A stretch of 64,000 nucleotides of DNA from Vreelandella venusta (GCF_007989605.1 NZ_BJUL01000005.1:186001-250000), one strand, 5' to 3'; shown: positions 41,160 through 50,850, numbered from the stretch's first letter. Notes: generated from the sequence alone by a model not told the origin. Numbers and translations are program-made.

Positions 41160-41636
41160 TTACGAATGTTTGTCGTCTGAATGATTGGGTGCATGTGCCG
41201 CAAGGCGCTCCAGGGCGTTTTTAAGCGAGGGGTTGTCGGTACCTTTGGCACATTCGGTTAGCGTTTTGCCTGCATTCTCTGAGAGGGTGCGCGTGTAACG
41301 CTTGGGGCTTTCAATTGGTCGAATGGGGCGTACTTTCAGGGTAAAGCCGGTAACGCTTTCAAATCCTGGTAACTGATGCAGTAGGGCTAGCAATTGCGGC
41401 TGTTCATAGCGTAGCCATGTTAGCCAGCTTGCTTGACCACTTATTAATGTCAAACGTCCTTCTCGAAAGCCCCCGACGAAAATATGCTCACGCATTGCTT
41501 CAGGAAGGTGAGCGCGTAAATGACGCTGAGCCTGATCAATTAAGCGGGACTGTCGCATAAGCTGTCCAGCGCTGCCAGACTTGGTCAGCAGTTGGGTAAT
41601 GGGCTGTGCGCGGGATCGCTTAACCTTTATACTCAT
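41160..41636 (-). CDS. DciA-like protein (DUF721)
   Basis: The 158-residue protein matches the DUF721 family in its N-terminal hundred residues (LRAHLPEAMREHIFVGGFREGRLTLISGQASWLTWLRY). DciA-type DUF721 proteins load the replicative helicase in bacteria lacking DnaC or DnaB-loader phage proteins. It lies between lpxC and secA on the opposite strand, as in Pseudomonas. That it acts as the helicase loader here is inferred from the family. Confidence 0.85.
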   Translation of the reverse strand: MSIKVKRSRAQPITQLLTKSGSAGQLMRQSRLIDQAQRHLRAHLPEAMREHIFVGGFREGRLTLISGQASWLTWLRYEQPQLLALLHQLPGFESVTGFTLKVRPIRPIESPKRYTRTLSENAGKTLTECAKGTDNPSLKNALERLAAHAPNHSDDKHS

Positions 41637-41747
41637 TAACTTGATTCCTGGAACGTTGCTGGCTACGCCACACTCACGGCTGCCACCAGCGTTCTGTATT
41701 GTCTTTTAATTGATAGAGCCTAACACGCTCGGGAGCCAGTCCACAGC

Positions 41748-42101
41748 ATGCCATCAACGCCAGATGTTTTGTCTGCTTCGCCGCGGCGGCAACGCCGAAA
41801 TGGCTTAGCGCGTTGGTGGCTGGCAGGCCTCTTAGTGAGCTGTTTGTTACCTGCTAGTTTACATCCTTCAGATGCATTTCGTAGTGGTGAACGCGGCGTC
41901 ATCATCTGTTTTTGGGTGCCAGCGATGCTGCGTGCCCAATCTGAGTGGATTGCTAAGAAGCGCTGCGCGCTGCGCCGCTGGGTACGCAAAAAAGCGCATG
42001 TTTATCCTGCTGTTTTGCACTGTTCCCGCTACTTTCTTCATATCCCACGTCGATTGGTTGCCGCGATTGATGTGCTGACCCCTCGTGGCCCGCCAGCTTA
42101 G
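41748..42101 (+). CDS. Small secreted-type protein upstream of secA, possible SecM-like arrest peptide
   Basis: I do not recognise this 117-residue protein by homology. It has a basic N-terminus (SPRRQRRNGLARWW), one hydrophobic segment (about residues 26-40) that looks like a signal peptide or anchor, a basic middle region and a C-terminus reading LTPRGPPA-stop. The Arg113-Gly114-Pro115-Pro116 end resembles the RAGP end of E. coli SecM and the RAPP motif of other arrest peptides, and the gene lies 84 bases before secA. GGGAG is upstream, but 12 bases from the ATG. It may be a regulatory leader that senses export. The coding status itself is likely but unproven. Confidence 0.6.
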   Translation: MPSTPDVLSASPRRQRRNGLARWWLAGLLVSCLLPASLHPSDAFRSGERGVIICFWVPAMLRAQSEWIAKKRCALRRWVRKKAHVYPAVLHCSRYFLHIPRRLVAAIDVLTPRGPPA

Positions 42102-42185
42102 CTGTCCATTTACTAAATTTACCCTTATTTGCCTTATATAAAAGGGCGCGCCTGAATGGGGCGCTCGTGAAGATTTGGAACTTTC

Positions 42186-44918
42186 ATGATTAATAATTTG
42201 TTACGTAAAGTCGTTGGCTCTAAAAATGATCGCGACGTTAAACGCATGCAAAAAAGTGTGCTCAGTATTAACGTTTTAGAGAAAACGCTTGAAGGGGTGA
42301 GTGACGCTGAGTTGCAGGCAAAAACAGAGCTGCTACGACAAAAGTTAGCAGAAGGCGCCTCTGTTGATAGCTTATTACCCGAGGCGTTTGCCGTCGTGCG
42401 CGAGGCTAGCAAGCGGGTAATGAATATGCGCCACTTTGACGTCCAAATGGTCGGTGGCATGACGTTACATCGTGGCCGGATTGCGGAAATGAAAACCGGC
42501 GAGGGTAAAACCCTAGTGGCCACGCTTGCGGTCTATTTAAATGCGCTGCCAGGCAAGGGCGTGCATGTTGTCACCGTTAACGACTATCTTGCTCGCCGCG
42601 ATGCTGAGTGGATGCGGCCGTTGTATGAGTTTCTTGGACTATCGGTAGGCGTTATCTTTGCTGGTCAAACGGGTGAAGAGAAGCGCCATGCCTATCAGTG
42701 TGACATCACTTACGGCACTAACAATGAGTTTGGTTTCGACTATCTGCGCGACAACATGGCGTTCTCGCTTGAAGATAAAGTGCAGCGTGGTCTGCATTAC
42801 GCCATTGTCGATGAAGTTGACTCTATTTTAATTGATGAGGCCCGTACGCCGTTAATTATCTCCGGCGCAGTGGATGAAAACACTGATCTGTATGGCATTG
42901 TGAATCGTCTGGCCCAACAGTTAGAGCAGGGTGAAGCCTCTGAAGACAGCGATGCGCCGGTTACGGGGGATTTCCTGCTTGATGAAAAACAAAAGCAGGT
43001 AGAGCTTACCGAGCAGGGGCACAACAAAGTTGAAGAGTTAATGCGTGCCGAAGGGTTGTTGGGCGAGGGAGAGTCGCTTTATGCAGCACAAAACCTAAAC
43101 TTGCTTCAGCATATGCATTCCGCGCTGCGCGCACGACATCTTTATCATTTAGATGTTGATTACATCGTGTCTGAAGGCCAGGTCGTCATTGTTGACGAGC
43201 ATACCGGGCGTAGTATGCCGGGGCGCCGTTGGTCAGAGGGGCTGCATCAAGCGGTTGAAGCGAAAGAAGGGGTGACGGTTCAGCGAGAGAGCCAGACACT
43301 GGCATCGACTACTTTCCAAAACTATTTCCGTTTGTATGAAAAGCTCGCAGGTATGACGGGTACCGCTGATACCGAAGCGTTCGAATTTCGGCAAATTTAT
43401 GGCCTGGATGTGGTCGTTATTCCAACGAATCGACCGTTGGCACGTAAAGATCTGAACGATTTGGTTTATCTGAGCGCGGAAGAGAAATACGAAGCGATTA
43501 TTAAAGATGTGAAGGCCGAAACCGAAGCTGGACGCCCTGTTCTAGTGGGCACCGCGTCGATTGAAACCTCAGAGTACCTAGCGCGCCTTATGCGCGAAGC
43601 TGGCCTGACGTTTAGCGTGTTGAATGCTAAGCAGCACCAAAGCGAAGCAGAAATCATCGCTCAAGCAGGTCGCCCTGGCGCGATTACTATTGCAACCAAT
43701 ATGGCAGGCCGTGGTACCGATATCGTCCTGGGGGGGAACTGGGAAGCAGAAGCAGCTAAGTTACAAAATCCCACCCAAGAACAGCTTGATGCGCTAAAGG
43801 CGGAATGGCAGAAGCGCCATGACGGTGTTTTAGAAGCGGGTGGTTTGCATGTGATTGGTTCTGAGCGTCATGAGTCCCGCCGTATTGATAATCAGTTGCG
43901 GGGGCGTGCGGGACGCCAAGGTGACCCAGGCTCAACACGCTTCTTCCTCTCGCTAGAAGATAGTTTGATGCGTTTGTTTGGCTCTGACCGAGTGAAGCGC
44001 TTGATGCTAGCTCTCGGGCTAGAGCGAGGCGAGGCGATTGAGCACAAGATGGTGTCGAACGCTGTCGAACGCGCCCAGAAAAAAGTAGAGGGGCGCAACT
44101 TTGATATCCGCAAGCAGCTGCTCGAATACGATGATGTCGCTAATGACCAGCGTCGAGTTATCTACGAACAGCGTAATGAAATTCTTTCCGCTGATGAGGT
44201 TTCTGACGCCGTTATCGGTATTCGCGAAGAAGTCATGGAAGATGCCATCAGTGATTTTGTACCCCCTCAGAGTCTGGCGGAACAGTGGGATTTACCTGGG
44301 TTAGAGGCGCATCTTAAAACTGAATTCAATCTTGACGCTCCTGTTACGCAGTGGGCGGCAGAGGATGAACGTTTCAGTGAAGAGAAGCTGCGTGAGCGTT
44401 TACAAGCGATGCACCGTGATGCGTATCAAGCCAAAATTGAGGCTGCTGGCGCCACGTTGATTCGCCGGTTTGAAAAACAAGTCATGCTCCAGGTGTTGGA
44501 TACCCGCTGGAAAGAGCATCTTCAGTCGATGGATCACCTGCGTCGCGGCATTCACTTGCGTGGCTATGCCCAGAAGAATCCTAAGCAGGAGTACAAGCGG
44601 GAGTCCTTCGAGTTATTCCAGCATCTGTTAACCAACATCAAGGCCGACGTTACGCGTATTTTAAGCCATGTTCAGGTTCGTCAGCCTGAAGAGGTTGATG
44701 CGTTAGAGCAAAAGCGCCGCGAAGAGTCGGTGCGTGAACGTGCCGCAGCAGCAAGCCGCCACGATGACCCTAACGCCCCGCAGGGCGATGTTGCTCCGGA
44801 AGCGCCTGGGGCGGATGGTCGTCCGTTGCGTCGCGAAGGACCAAAAGTAGGGCGCAATGATCCGTGCTCATGTGGGTCTGGTAAAAAATATAAGCAGTGT
44901 TGCGGAAAACTAAGCTAA
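42186..44918 (+). CDS. secA: Protein translocase ATPase SecA
   Basis: SecA drives preproteins through SecYEG using ATP. The 910-residue protein has Walker A MKTGEGKT at residues 102-109, the DEAD-type [16 protein letters not shown], the helical scaffold and wing, and a C-terminal zinc motif [13 protein letters not shown] that binds SecB and the ribosome. No strong Shine-Dalgarno is visible before the ATG (TTGGAAC is the best), consistent with regulated initiation. The preceding small ORF may control it. Confidence 0.98.
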   Translation: MINNLLRKVVGSKNDRDVKRMQKSVLSINVLEKTLEGVSDAELQAKTELLRQKLAEGASVDSLLPEAFAVVREASKRVMNMRHFDVQMVGGMTLHRGRIAEMKTGEGKTLVATLAVYLNALPGKGVHVVTVNDYLARRDAEWMRPLYEFLGLSVGVIFAGQTGEEKRHAYQCDITYGTNNEFGFDYLRDNMAFSLEDKVQRGLHYAIVDEVDSILIDEARTPLIISGAVDENTDLYGIVNRLAQQLEQGEASEDSDAPVTGDFLLDEKQKQVELTEQGHNKVEELMRAEGLLGEGESLYAAQNLNLLQHMHSALRARHLYHLDVDYIVSEGQVVIVDEHTGRSMPGRRWSEGLHQAVEAKEGVTVQRESQTLASTTFQNYFRLYEKLAGMTGTADTEAFEFRQIYGLDVVVIPTNRPLARKDLNDLVYLSAEEKYEAIIKDVKAETEAGRPVLVGTASIETSEYLARLMREAGLTFSVLNAKQHQSEAEIIAQAGRPGAITIATNMAGRGTDIVLGGNWEAEAAKLQNPTQEQLDALKAEWQKRHDGVLEAGGLHVIGSERHESRRIDNQLRGRAGRQGDPGSTRFFLSLEDSLMRLFGSDRVKRLMLALGLERGEAIEHKMVSNAVERAQKKVEGRNFDIRKQLLEYDDVANDQRRVIYEQRNEILSADEVSDAVIGIREEVMEDAISDFVPPQSLAEQWDLPGLEAHLKTEFNLDAPVTQWAAEDERFSEEKLRERLQAMHRDAYQAKIEAAGATLIRRFEKQVMLQVLDTRWKEHLQSMDHLRRGIHLRGYAQKNPKQEYKRESFELFQHLLTNIKADVTRILSHVQVRQPEEVDALEQKRREESVRERAAAASRHDDPNAPQGDVAPEAPGADGRPLRREGPKVGRNDPCSCGSGKKYKQCCGKLS

Positions 44919-44954
44919 TCACGCGTGGCGAAATTGAGCGTAAAGGAGAAAAAC

Positions 44955-46184
44955 ATGGCGGTGGGAGATCTTGCTTTTCCGGAATTGCCACCCCTTAACG
45001 GGGTGCGCTTGGGCAGTGCTATGGCAGGTATTAAAAAGCCAAATCGCCGTGATGTGGTGGTGATTGAGCTACCTGAAACTGCCACGGTAGCTGGCGTTTT
45101 TACTCGCAATGCGTTTTGTGCTGCCCCTGTGGTCGTTGCGAAAGCGCATCTTGAAGCGTGTGCCAGCGCAGAGCGTGTGCCTCGCTACTGGTTGGTAAAT
45201 ACTGGCAATGCCAATGCGGGTACTGGTGCATCGGGCCTGCAAGATGCTTATGCCAGCTGTAGCGCGCTTGCCGAGCAAATGGGGGTTGATAAAAGCCAGG
45301 TCTTGCCCTTTTCAACCGGCGTGATTGGCGAACCTCTGCCCATGACACGCCTGCTTGCCGGTATACCTCATGCGCTAAATTCCTTAACGGATACTAGCCT
45401 TGCTTGGCAGCAAGCGGGTGAGGGAATTCTAACCACGGATACCCGTGCAAAGGGCGCAACGGCAACTGTTTCAATTGGCGATCAGCAGGTCACGATCAAC
45501 GGTATTACCAAAGGTTCAGGCATGATTAAGCCTAATATGGCGACCATGTTGGGCTTTGTAGTAACCGATGCGGCGATTGCGCAGCCGTTGTTAGCGAGCT
45601 TGTTACGAGAAACGGTGGATCGCTCCTTTAATTGCATCACTGTCGATAGCGATACATCAACCAACGATGCATGCATGCTGGCAGCGACAGGTACCGGCGC
45701 TTGCATCGAAAACGAAGCACAGGTGGCCATTTTTCGGGATGCGCTGCAGCGCGTGATGACCGAACTCGCCCAAGCGATTATTCGTGATGGCGAAGGGGCA
45801 ACGAAGTTTGTGACGCTCCAAGTGGATGCAGCAGCCACTCGGCAGGAAGCTTTGGATGTTGCTTTTACCGTTGCTCACTCGCCGCTGGTGAAGACCGCGC
45901 TCTACGCTTCCGATGCTAACTGGGGGCGTATTTTAGCCGCAGTTGGGCGCGCGCCGGTTGAGGAATTCGATGTTAATCAAATTGTGATTGATTTGGGTGA
46001 CGTTCGCTTGGTTGAAAAGGGCGGTCGTGCTGACAGTTATACAGAAGCGGCGGGCAGTGCCGTCATGGCGCAGGAAGAGATCATCATTCGCATTAATTTG
46101 GGCCGTGGTGAAGAGAGTGCCACTGTGTGGACCTCGGACCTGTCTCATGACTATGTGACTATCAACGCGGATTACCGTAGCTGA
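44955..46184 (+). CDS. argJ: Glutamate N-acetyltransferase/amino-acid acetyltransferase ArgJ
   Basis: ArgJ recycles the acetyl group between N-acetylornithine and glutamate in arginine synthesis; bifunctional forms also use acetyl-CoA. The precursor of 409 residues is self-cleaved between Ala and Thr of the motif KPNMATMLGF, giving alpha and beta chains. I used the ATG at 44955 behind AAAGGAG; an earlier start at 44925 is possible but unlikely. It follows secA by 36 bases. Confidence 0.95.
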   Translation: MAVGDLAFPELPPLNGVRLGSAMAGIKKPNRRDVVVIELPETATVAGVFTRNAFCAAPVVVAKAHLEACASAERVPRYWLVNTGNANAGTGASGLQDAYASCSALAEQMGVDKSQVLPFSTGVIGEPLPMTRLLAGIPHALNSLTDTSLAWQQAGEGILTTDTRAKGATATVSIGDQQVTINGITKGSGMIKPNMATMLGFVVTDAAIAQPLLASLLRETVDRSFNCITVDSDTSTNDACMLAATGTGACIENEAQVAIFRDALQRVMTELAQAIIRDGEGATKFVTLQVDAAATRQEALDVAFTVAHSPLVKTALYASDANWGRILAAVGRAPVEEFDVNQIVIDLGDVRLVEKGGRADSYTEAAGSAVMAQEEIIIRINLGRGEESATVWTSDLSHDYVTINADYRS

Positions 46185-46287
46185 AGTGCACTGAAAAGTA
46201 GCCAAAAACAGTTGCAGTGACGTGCTAATGCAGCGAGATAGCGTCGTCTTTGGTTAAGGCGGCGCGCAAAAAGTGGGTAAAGACGTA

Positions 46288-47244
46288 ATGAGTGTAATGG
46301 TAAAACGACGAGTTCATGTCGCGGCGGCTGCAATGATCAGCGCCGATCAGAAGCGGGTGCTGATTGCGCGTCGGCCCTCTAATGTTGATCAAGGCGGCCT
46401 ATGGGAGTTTCCAGGAGGCAAGCTGGCGCCCTACGAAACAGGCTTGGAAGGTCTCAAGCGTGAGCTTCATGAAGAGCTTGGCGTCGAGATTGTACGGGCT
46501 CGGCCACTTATCCGCGTTCACCATGAGTATCCTGATAAGCACATCTTGCTAGATGTTTGGCAAGTTCAGGAGTTTGCCGGTGAGCCGTTTGGCCGCGAAG
46601 GGCAGGCTGTGCGCTGGGTGCCTATGGAAGAGTTGGTGAACTATCCTTTCCCTGCTGCTAACTTGCCTATTTTGCGTGCGGTAATGTTGCCCACCGATTA
46701 TCTGATTACCGGCGAAGAAGCTAACGAAGAGCGTTTCGATAGCTTGTTAGAAAGAGCGCTTAGTGAAGACGGTGTCAGACTCGTACAGCTGCGGGCAAAA
46801 AATCTTGATGAAGCGGCATACATTGCCCGCGCTGAGCGCGCCCTGCGCCTTTGCCGTCAGTACGATGCAAAGCTGCTGCTGAATGGCGAGCCTGCATTGC
46901 TTGACGCTGTTGATGCTGACGGTATTCATTTGACCAGCGCACGGTTAATGGACCTTGAGCGTCGCCCGATTGCAGAAAATAAATGGCTCTCGGCGTCGAC
47001 TCACGATCAAAAGCAACTTTCTCAGGCTGCGGTTTTAGGTTGTGATTTTGTCACGCTGTCGCCGTTGCGCACTACGCCTTCGCATCCTGAGGTGGCTCCG
47101 CTGGGCTGGCATGACTTCCAGCAGCTAGTGGAACGTGCTGGTATGCCGGTGTTTGCACTGGGTGGTATGACACGTTTTGATGCTAACCATGCACGCGCTG
47201 TTGGCGCTCAGGGAATTGCGTCTATTCGTGATTTTTGGAAATAA
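46288..47244 (+). CDS. Nudix hydrolase fused to a ThiE-like domain
   Basis: The protein of 318 residues joins an N-terminal Nudix domain with the full box G-x5-E-x7-REL-x-EELG (WEFPGGKLAPYETGLEGL onward) to a C-terminal TIM-barrel resembling thiamine-phosphate synthase. The Nudix half is MutT-like and may clear oxidised nucleotides. The ThiE half lacks the usual Asn-Asp near its second strand (here LLNGEPALL), so true TMP synthase activity is doubtful. Start is uncertain: GTG at 46273, ATG at 46288 or 46297. The same fusion occurs in Pseudomonas. Confidence 0.88.
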   Translation: MSVMVKRRVHVAAAAMISADQKRVLIARRPSNVDQGGLWEFPGGKLAPYETGLEGLKRELHEELGVEIVRARPLIRVHHEYPDKHILLDVWQVQEFAGEPFGREGQAVRWVPMEELVNYPFPAANLPILRAVMLPTDYLITGEEANEERFDSLLERALSEDGVRLVQLRAKNLDEAAYIARAERALRLCRQYDAKLLLNGEPALLDAVDADGIHLTSARLMDLERRPIAENKWLSASTHDQKQLSQAAVLGCDFVTLSPLRTTPSHPEVAPLGWHDFQQLVERAGMPVFALGGMTRFDANHARAVGAQGIASIRDFWK

Positions 47245-47278
47245 AGCCAACCGCCACACGTTAGTTTTTTGAATGCTG

Positions 47279-47303
47279 CGCCTGCTCTCGATGAGAGCAG
47301 GCG
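47279..47303 (+). terminator. Hairpin after the Nudix-ThiE gene
   Basis: An 11-bp perfect stem (47279-47289 with 47293-47303) has a three-base loop. The T-run that follows is interrupted, so termination may be incomplete. Confidence 0.6.
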
Positions 47304-47305
47304 TC

Positions 47306-47382
47306 TGTGTTTTACCAATCTGTGTTTTACCAACCTATGTTTTACCAATCTATGTTTTTATCAGCCTATGTTTTTATCAGTC
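47306..47382. repeat. Five degenerate 15/16-bp tandem repeats
   Basis: Units run TGTGTTTTACCAATC (47306), TGTGTTTTACCAACC (47321), TATGTTTTACCAATC (47336), TATGTTTTTATCAGCC (47351) and TATGTTTTTATCAGTC (47367). The first three differ by one or two bases; the last two have one extra T and a shared change, as if the array grew in two rounds. It lies between the Nudix-ThiE gene and aguB in noncoding DNA. Confidence 0.85.
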
Positions 47383-47416
47383 GAGATTGGTTATTGGGTA
47401 TCCTGCGAGTGGGTTA

Positions 47417-48319
47417 TCAATCGCGATAGCGGCGTGTTAAATCACCGTAAGCATCAATGCGGCGGTCGCGCAAATAAGGCCAAATGCGCCGAGTGTTCTC
47501 GCTACGCGCCATATCGATGTTGACCACTAGTTGCTGCGTCTCTTCACCTGCATGCGCTAGCATTTCTCCCTGTGGGCCGCATACAAAACTTCCTCCCCAA
47601 AACGCAATGCCGTTACCAACGCCAGAGTGGTCGGGTTCAAAGCCGACTCGGTTAGCGACCAGCACGGGCAGCCCGTTAGCAACGCCATGGGAGCGCTGTA
47701 TAATTGTCCAAGCATCTTTCTGACGGGCTTTTTCAGCGTCATCATCACTTGGGTCCCAGCCGATGGCCGTGGGGTAGAGCAGCAGCTCCGCCCCACTTAG
47801 TGCCATTAAGCGTGCCGCTTCCGGGTACCATTGATCCCAACAAACTAGCACGCCTAGTCGCCCAACAGAGGTGTCAATGGGCGTGAAGCCTTGGCTGCGT
47901 CCGTCGTCAACATCGCCAGGGGTAAAGTAAAATTTTTCGTAAAAGGCCGGATCATCCGGGATGTGCATTTTACGGTACTGTCCTACACGTCCTTTAGCAC
48001 GGTCATAAACGACGGCTGTGTTGTGGTAAAGCCCCGCCGCGCGCTTTTCAAACAACGACCCCACCAGCACAATATTCAGTTCCTTGGCTAGTGCGGCCAG
48101 GTGCTGGCCAGTAGGGCCGTCTAGTGGTTCAGCCAAGTCAAATAGTGCAGGGTCTTCGTATTGGCAAAAGTAATGTGTGGCATGCAGCTCCTGCAGCAAC
48201 ACTAACTGTGCGCCTTGGCTAGCAACTGAGCGTATGCCTGCTTCGCTGGCAGCAAGACTACGTGCTTTATCTGGCCACGCGGGCTGTTGAACAACACCGA
48301 CGGTTAAGTTGTTAGACAT
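47417..48319 (-). CDS. aguB: N-carbamoylputrescine amidase AguB
   Basis: AguB hydrolyses N-carbamoylputrescine to putrescine, ammonia and CO2. The 300-residue protein is a nitrilase-family amidase with catalytic Glu44 (LLQELHATHYF), Lys117 (QYRKMHIPDD) and Cys160 (VLVCWDQWYPE). It lies nine bases downstream of aguA, so the pair converts agmatine to putrescine. A GGAGCC site precedes its ATG. Confidence 0.95.
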   Translation of the reverse strand: MSNNLTVGVVQQPAWPDKARSLAASEAGIRSVASQGAQLVLLQELHATHYFCQYEDPALFDLAEPLDGPTGQHLAALAKELNIVLVGSLFEKRAAGLYHNTAVVYDRAKGRVGQYRKMHIPDDPAFYEKFYFTPGDVDDGRSQGFTPIDTSVGRLGVLVCWDQWYPEAARLMALSGAELLLYPTAIGWDPSDDDAEKARQKDAWTIIQRSHGVANGLPVLVANRVGFEPDHSGVGNGIAFWGGSFVCGPQGEMLAHAGEETQQLVVNIDMARSENTRRIWPYLRDRRIDAYGDLTRRYRD

Positions 48320-48328
48320 GGTGGCTCC

Positions 48329-49399
48329 TTAGGGTTGACTAAGCGTAGGGGCAAGGGTGCCTTTCGGTAGCTGCATGGTTAAACAGTGAAGGCTGCCATG
48401 CTGACGAATGACGCTATTACATTCGATTGGAATCAGAGTGTGTTCTGGAAAGGCAACACTCAACGCTTGTAGCGCGACCAGGTCGGCGGGATCGCCGTAA
48501 GTGGGCACCAGTACGGCATGATTGATAATTAAAAAATTCGCGTAGGTAGCTGGGAGGCGATGACCATCTTCAGGATCAAAGCATGCCTGTGGCCACGGCA
48601 AGGCGATTAATTGGTAGGGCTCGCCGTTGCGCTGACGAAACGCCATAAGCTCTTGCTCCATTGCGTTTAGCGCTGAGTAATGAGGGTCACTTGGATCATC
48701 GCAACGCACATAGGCAATGGTAGAGGGATTGCAAAAGCGCGCAAGCGTATCAACATGACTGTCAGTATCGTCACCTTCAAGGTGCCCATTGGCTAACCAT
48801 AGGACTCGATCGACGCCAAAATCTTCCGCTAACTGGGCTTCAACATCCATACGCGAGAGTGACGGATTGCGGTTGGGATTTAGTAGGCAGGCCTCAGTGG
48901 TTAGCAGCGTGCCCTCTCCGTCGGTTTCAATCGCGCCGCCTTCTAGCACCATGCTGCGTGGCGTGATGGGGCAGGCCCACACCCCGGCATTGTCCAGCCA
49001 CTGAGTAAGGCGATTGTCATGCTCGGCAGGAAATTTACCGCCCCAGCCAGTAAACGTGTAATCCAGCATAAGGGGCTGCTGTGTTTCGTCCACCACGGTG
49101 ATCGGCCCATGATCTCTGGCCCAAGTGTCATCCGTAGGAGCGACAATGAGCATCAGCTGTTGTGGAGCAATGCCATAGGCCTCAAACGTCGCAGCCAAAC
49201 GGCGCTGAGTGGCGCTATCAGGAACGCTGATTAACACGCGCTGATAGCGTGTCGTGGCAATCACGATGCGCTCAAGTGTTGCTTCGATGCGCGATAGCAG
49301 CGGTGACCAGTCGCCGTCTGGGCGGGGCCAAGTCAGTTGCAAGCCGTCCTGGGGGGACCACTCGGGCAATAAACGGTAAGTCTTGTTAGCCAACGTCAC
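48329..49399 (-). CDS. aguA: Agmatine deiminase AguA
   Basis: AguA converts agmatine to N-carbamoylputrescine. The 356-residue protein has the guanidine-modifying-enzyme fold with TDDTWARDHGP and HLEGDDTDSHVD; the nucleophile Cys lies near the C-terminus in HGSLHCLTMQLP. The triple-Gly that often stands before this Cys is replaced here by a Gln-His-Gly-Ser stretch. I chose the GTG at 49399 behind AAGAGCG; an upstream in-frame ATG at 49483 would add an unconserved extension. Confidence 0.9.
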   Translation of the reverse strand: MTLANKTYRLLPEWSPQDGLQLTWPRPDGDWSPLLSRIEATLERIVIATTRYQRVLISVPDSATQRRLAATFEAYGIAPQQLMLIVAPTDDTWARDHGPITVVDETQQPLMLDYTFTGWGGKFPAEHDNRLTQWLDNAGVWACPITPRSMVLEGGAIETDGEGTLLTTEACLLNPNRNPSLSRMDVEAQLAEDFGVDRVLWLANGHLEGDDTDSHVDTLARFCNPSTIAYVRCDDPSDPHYSALNAMEQELMAFRQRNGEPYQLIALPWPQACFDPEDGHRLPATYANFLIINHAVLVPTYGDPADLVALQALSVAFPEHTLIPIECNSVIRQHGSLHCLTMQLPKGTLAPTLSQP

Positions 49400-49598
49400 G
49401 AACGCTCTTAATAGTCGAAAAAATCCTTGTCCTAAAGACAAGCAGAATGGGCGCAATTTAGGGGCTTGCTTAGCAACATGCAAGCGTTACCGTGCTTGAG
49501 GGAACGCTAGGCTGACTTGTTACTCTAACGCAGCGTTCGTACATGCACCCATGCTAAAAAAACCGTACCATGGACGCTTATTACTAAGGAATGATGCC

Positions 49599-50840
49599 AT
49601 GCTTGATCGTTTGCCTTTTCTGGTGGGGCTGCGCTACGTGCGCGCTAAACGCCGGAACCACTTTATTTCGTTTATTTCGCTAACTTCAATGCTGGGATTA
49701 ATGCTTGGCGTGGCAGTGCTGATTCTTGTGCTGTCGGTGATGAATGGGTTTGATCACGAGCTGCGTACTCGAATTTTGGGCATGGTGCCTCACACTAAAA
49801 TTGAGTCTCAAGCAGGGTTAGTTGAGTGGCAAGCGTTAGCAGAGCAGCTTGTTCAGCGTGAGCGAGTTATTGGTGCAGCGCCTTATGTTGAACAGCAAGG
49901 TATGTTTTCAGCGGGTGGAAGAAATCAAGGGGCTATGGTGAATGGCATCCACCCGGACTGGGAAGATCAAGTGTCGATTATTGGTGGGCATATGCGCCAG
50001 GGCCAGCTCTCTGATCTTGTGCCTGGTGAGTGGAACGTAGTGTTGGGATCTATGTTGGCACGTCGCTTGGGGGTTGGGGTCGGTGATCGCGTCACGCTAC
50101 TTGTTCCAGAGGCATCGATTACACCGGCCGGGGTTTTTCCAAGGCTCAAGCGGTTTACGGTTAGCGGTATTTTTAGTGTAGGCGCTGATTTAGACGCTAA
50201 TCTGGCCTATGCCAATATTGAAGATATGCAAACGTTAGCGCGCCTAGGCGATGCGGTGGGTGGCCTGCGGCTAGAGCTGGATGACCTGTTCGTGGCTGGC
50301 AGTGAAACGCAAGCGATCGTTAACGAACTTGGTGCAGGGTACCGCGGTACGGATTGGACTGCTTCCCATGGCAATCTGTTTCAAGCGATTCAGATGGAAA
50401 AGCGTATGATTGCATTGCTGTTGACGGTCATTATTGCCGTTGCCGCATTTAATATAGTATCGACGTTAGTCATGGTGGTGACCGATAAGCGAGCGGATAT
50501 TGCCATTTTACGCACCATAGGGGCCACCCCACGTTCGATCATGGGGATTTTTATCGTGCAAGGGCTGGCTATCGGCCTGATAGGTATTGCGATTGGCGTT
50601 GCTGTGGGCGTTCTTCTGGCACTGACTGTCTCTGATTTGATCAGTTGGTTTGAAGCAACTTTCGGTATTCAGTTCTTGGATGCCGGGGTTTACTTTATTA
50701 GTGATTTGCCCTCTCAACTGCAGTGGGGTGATGTGCGTAATATTGTCATCGCTGCCTTTGGTCTGACCTTCCTCTCGACGCTGTATCCTGCTTGGCGGGC
50801 TGCTCGGGTTCAGCCGGCCGATGTACTGCGTTATGAATAA
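49599..50840 (+). CDS. lolC: Lipoprotein-releasing ABC permease (LolC/LolE family)
   Basis: The protein of 413 residues is an FtsX-type permease with one N-terminal membrane helix, a large periplasmic domain and three C-terminal helices. Lol permeases extract outer-membrane lipoproteins from the inner membrane for LolA. I chose the ATG at 49599, preceded by AAGGA. The gene is followed 10 bases later by lolD, but no second permease is present, so it may work as a homodimer (LolF-type). Which subtype it is cannot be settled by eye. Confidence 0.92.
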   Translation: MLDRLPFLVGLRYVRAKRRNHFISFISLTSMLGLMLGVAVLILVLSVMNGFDHELRTRILGMVPHTKIESQAGLVEWQALAEQLVQRERVIGAAPYVEQQGMFSAGGRNQGAMVNGIHPDWEDQVSIIGGHMRQGQLSDLVPGEWNVVLGSMLARRLGVGVGDRVTLLVPEASITPAGVFPRLKRFTVSGIFSVGADLDANLAYANIEDMQTLARLGDAVGGLRLELDDLFVAGSETQAIVNELGAGYRGTDWTASHGNLFQAIQMEKRMIALLLTVIIAVAAFNIVSTLVMVVTDKRADIAILRTIGATPRSIMGIFIVQGLAIGLIGIAIGVAVGVLLALTVSDLISWFEATFGIQFLDAGVYFISDLPSQLQWGDVRNIVIAAFGLTFLSTLYPAWRAARVQPADVLRYE

Positions 50841-50850
50841 GGAAGCAACG

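Noticed and set aside
42109..42142. Separate secA promoter near TATATAAAA
   Set aside because: A TATA-rich run exists, but no -35 lies at the proper distance (candidates are 13, 20 or 22 bases away).
47306..47382. CRISPR-like array
   Set aside because: Units abut directly with no unique spacers and are only 15-16 bases long.
47269..47523. ORF with LCFTN repeats after the Nudix-ThiE gene
   Set aside because: The repeats are translations of the 15-bp tandem array, and the frame runs into the 3' end of aguB on the other strand.
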